Positions 13,853 through 15,162 of a stretch of 15,162 nt of DNA are shown here, one piece after another. The notes beneath the pieces are model-generated. The model searched no databases. It was given only the letters and a program-made list of their open reading frames with translations, and was not told the DNA's origin. Source of the DNA: an uncultured Clostridia bacterium (lineage in GTDB: Bacteria; Bacillota; Clostridia; Oscillospirales; Oscillospiraceae); assembly GCA_946184215.1 (NCBI GenBank), contig CAMHER010000026.1, forward strand, positions 1 to 15,162, in the 5' to 3' direction. The translations under genes and the position numbers were made by a program. The stretch's first letter is position 1; the number at the start of each line of letters is the position of its first letter.

Positions 13853-15162
13853 ATGGCATTTGAAAGCTTGTCCGAAAAACTGAATGCAGCGTTCAAACGC
13901 CTGCGCGGCAAAGGCCGTCTGACCGCCGCCGACGTGAAGGAGGCAATGCGCGAGGTGCGCATGGCCCTGCTGGAGGCGGACGTCAGCTATAAGGTCGTCA
14001 AGGACTTTACCAAGTCCGTGACCGAACGCGCCAGCGGCGCGGACGTGCTGGAATCCCTCTCCCCCGCGCAGATGGTCATCAAGATCGTCAACGAAGAGCT
14101 GTGCACGCTCATGGGCGGGGCCAATCAAAAGCTGAACATCTCTTCGAAATCGCCGAGCGTGGTGATGCTTGTCGGCCTGCAGGGCGCGGGCAAGACGACC
14201 AACGGCGCGAAGCTCGCCGCCTATATGCGCAAGCAAGGCAAGCGTCCCCTTCTCGTCGCCTGCGACATCTACCGCCCCGCCGCCATCAAACAGCTGGAGA
14301 CCGTCGGCGCGCAGCTGGATCTGCCTGTGTTCCAGATGGGACAGACCAATCCCGTGGATATCGCGAAGGCCGCGATCGAGCACGCCAGGCGGCACGGCAA
14401 CGACCTGGTATTCCTGGACACGGCTGGCCGCCTGCACATTGACGAGCAGCTGATGGACGAGCTGAAGAACATCCGCGACGCTGTCGAGCCGGCCGAGATC
14501 CTGCTGGTCGTGGACGCGATGACCGGCCAGGACGCGGTCAACGCCGCCACCGCCTTTGACGAGGCGCTGGGCGTGACGGGCGTGATGCTGACCAAGCTCG
14601 ACGGCGACGCAAGAGGCGGCGCCGCGCTCTCGATCCGCGCCGCGACGGGCAAGCCCATCAAGTTTATCGGCGTGGGCGAAAAGCTCGACATGATTGAGCC
14701 CTTCCACCCCGACCGCATGGCCTCCCGTATCCTGGGTATGGGCGACGTGCTGACGCTGATCGAAAAGGCCGAGCAGAGCTACGACGAGAAAAAAGCGCTG
14801 GAGGCGGCCGAACGGCTGCGGGCCAACCGCTTTACGCTGACGGACTATCTGGAGCAGATGGGCCAGCTGAAAAACATGGGTGACCTGGAGAGCATCGCCT
14901 CGATGATCCCCGGGATGAACGCCGGCGCGCTGAAGAACGCCAAATTTGACGACAGGCTGATGGCGCGGCAGGAGGCGATCATCCTCTCGATGACCCCCTC
15001 CGAACGGGAGAATCCCTCCCTGCTCAACTCCAGCCGCAAAAAGCGTATCGCCGCGGGCTCCGGCACGCAGGTCGTGGACGTCAACCGCCTGCTCAAGCAG
15101 TTTGAAGCCATGCAGCAGATGATGAAGCAGTTCTCGGGCAAGAACATGAAGAAGATGCAGAA
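13853..15162 (+). CDS. ffh: Signal recognition particle protein Ffh (3' end missing)
   Basis: The first 436 residues of the SRP54 GTPase, which with 4.5S/6S RNA binds signal sequences on the ribosome and docks at FtsY. The N domain covers about 1-95 with REVRMALLEADVSYKVVK (33-50); the G domain has GLQGAGKTT (108-116), DIYRPAAIKQLE (138-149), DTAGRLHID (189-197) and TKLDGDARGG (247-256); the methionine-rich M domain starts near 295, with SSRKKRIAAGSGT (393-405) as the RNA-binding helix and MQQMMKQF at 420-427. Clostridial Ffh proteins are usually about 450 residues, so little beyond the edge is missing. No frameshift or unusual residue is seen. It is the second gene after the ylxM promoter, and rpsP or rimM genes may follow outside. 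Confidence 0.97.
   Translation, partial: MAFESLSEKLNAAFKRLRGKGRLTAADVKEAMREVRMALLEADVSYKVVKDFTKSVTERASGADVLESLSPAQMVIKIVNEELCTLMGGANQKLNISSKSPSVVMLVGLQGAGKTTNGAKLAAYMRKQGKRPLLVACDIYRPAAIKQLETVGAQLDLPVFQMGQTNPVDIAKAAIEHARRHGNDLVFLDTAGRLHIDEQLMDELKNIRDAVEPAEILLVVDAMTGQDAVNAATAFDEALGVTGVMLTKLDGDARGGAALSIRAATGKPIKFIGVGEKLDMIEPFHPDRMASRILGMGDVLTLIEKAEQSYDEKKALEAAERLRANRFTLTDYLEQMGQLKNMGDLESIASMIPGMNAGALKNAKFDDRLMARQEAIILSMTPSERENPSLLNSSRKKRIAAGSGTQVVDVNRLLKQFEAMQQMMKQFSGKNMKKMQ

Noticed and set aside
13388..14707. Minus-strand 439-residue open frame opposite ylxM-ffh
   Set aside because: It is antisense to the well-conserved Ffh GTPase motifs and has no family resemblance.

Overview
The window looks like chromosomal DNA from a GC-rich, endospore-forming member of the Clostridia. 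This is inferred from the strong GC bias with clear AGGAGG-type ribosome binding sites, a pair of CotF-type spore coat proteins, the ylxM-ffh pair typical of Gram-positive bacteria, and a two-gene M16 peptidase unit of the YmfF/YmfH type next to lgt. I cannot name a species. No RNA gene, insertion sequence, phage gene, integrase or CRISPR array is visible.

Layout from left to right. A glycerol-1-phosphate dehydrogenase-like gene (minus strand, cut by the left edge) diverges from a 5-formyltetrahydrofolate cyclo-ligase gene (plus strand). Recognisable sigma-A-type promoters face away from each other between them. The ligase gene converges on two small spore coat genes (minus) across a shared hairpin terminator. 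A small membrane protein gene (plus) diverges from the coat genes and ends at a second, 17-bp two-way terminator. On its far side end four tightly coupled minus-strand genes: ymfF-like, ymfH-like, lgt and a coiled-coil protein, with overlaps of 26 and 4 bases and a 1-base gap.

Upstream of that unit, on the same strand, lies a single 7-kb gene for a 2332-residue cyclic beta-1,2-glucan synthase-like protein. It has a GT84 glycosyltransferase with membrane helices, a glycoamylase-like region that in this family performs cyclisation, and a C-terminal GH94 phosphorylase-like region. Its stop codon lies only 37 bases before the ymfF-like start. It diverges from ylxM-ffh (plus strand, ffh cut by the right edge), the signal recognition particle genes.

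Themes: envelope and secretion functions dominate (lipoprotein modification, SRP, glucan synthesis, M16 peptidases, possible G1P lipid or polyol chemistry), together with sporulation coat proteins and one-carbon metabolism. Most of the window is ordinary core genome. The most distinctive item is the compact glucan synthase, followed by the bacterial G1P dehydrogenase-like gene with an inverted repeat overlapping its promoter.
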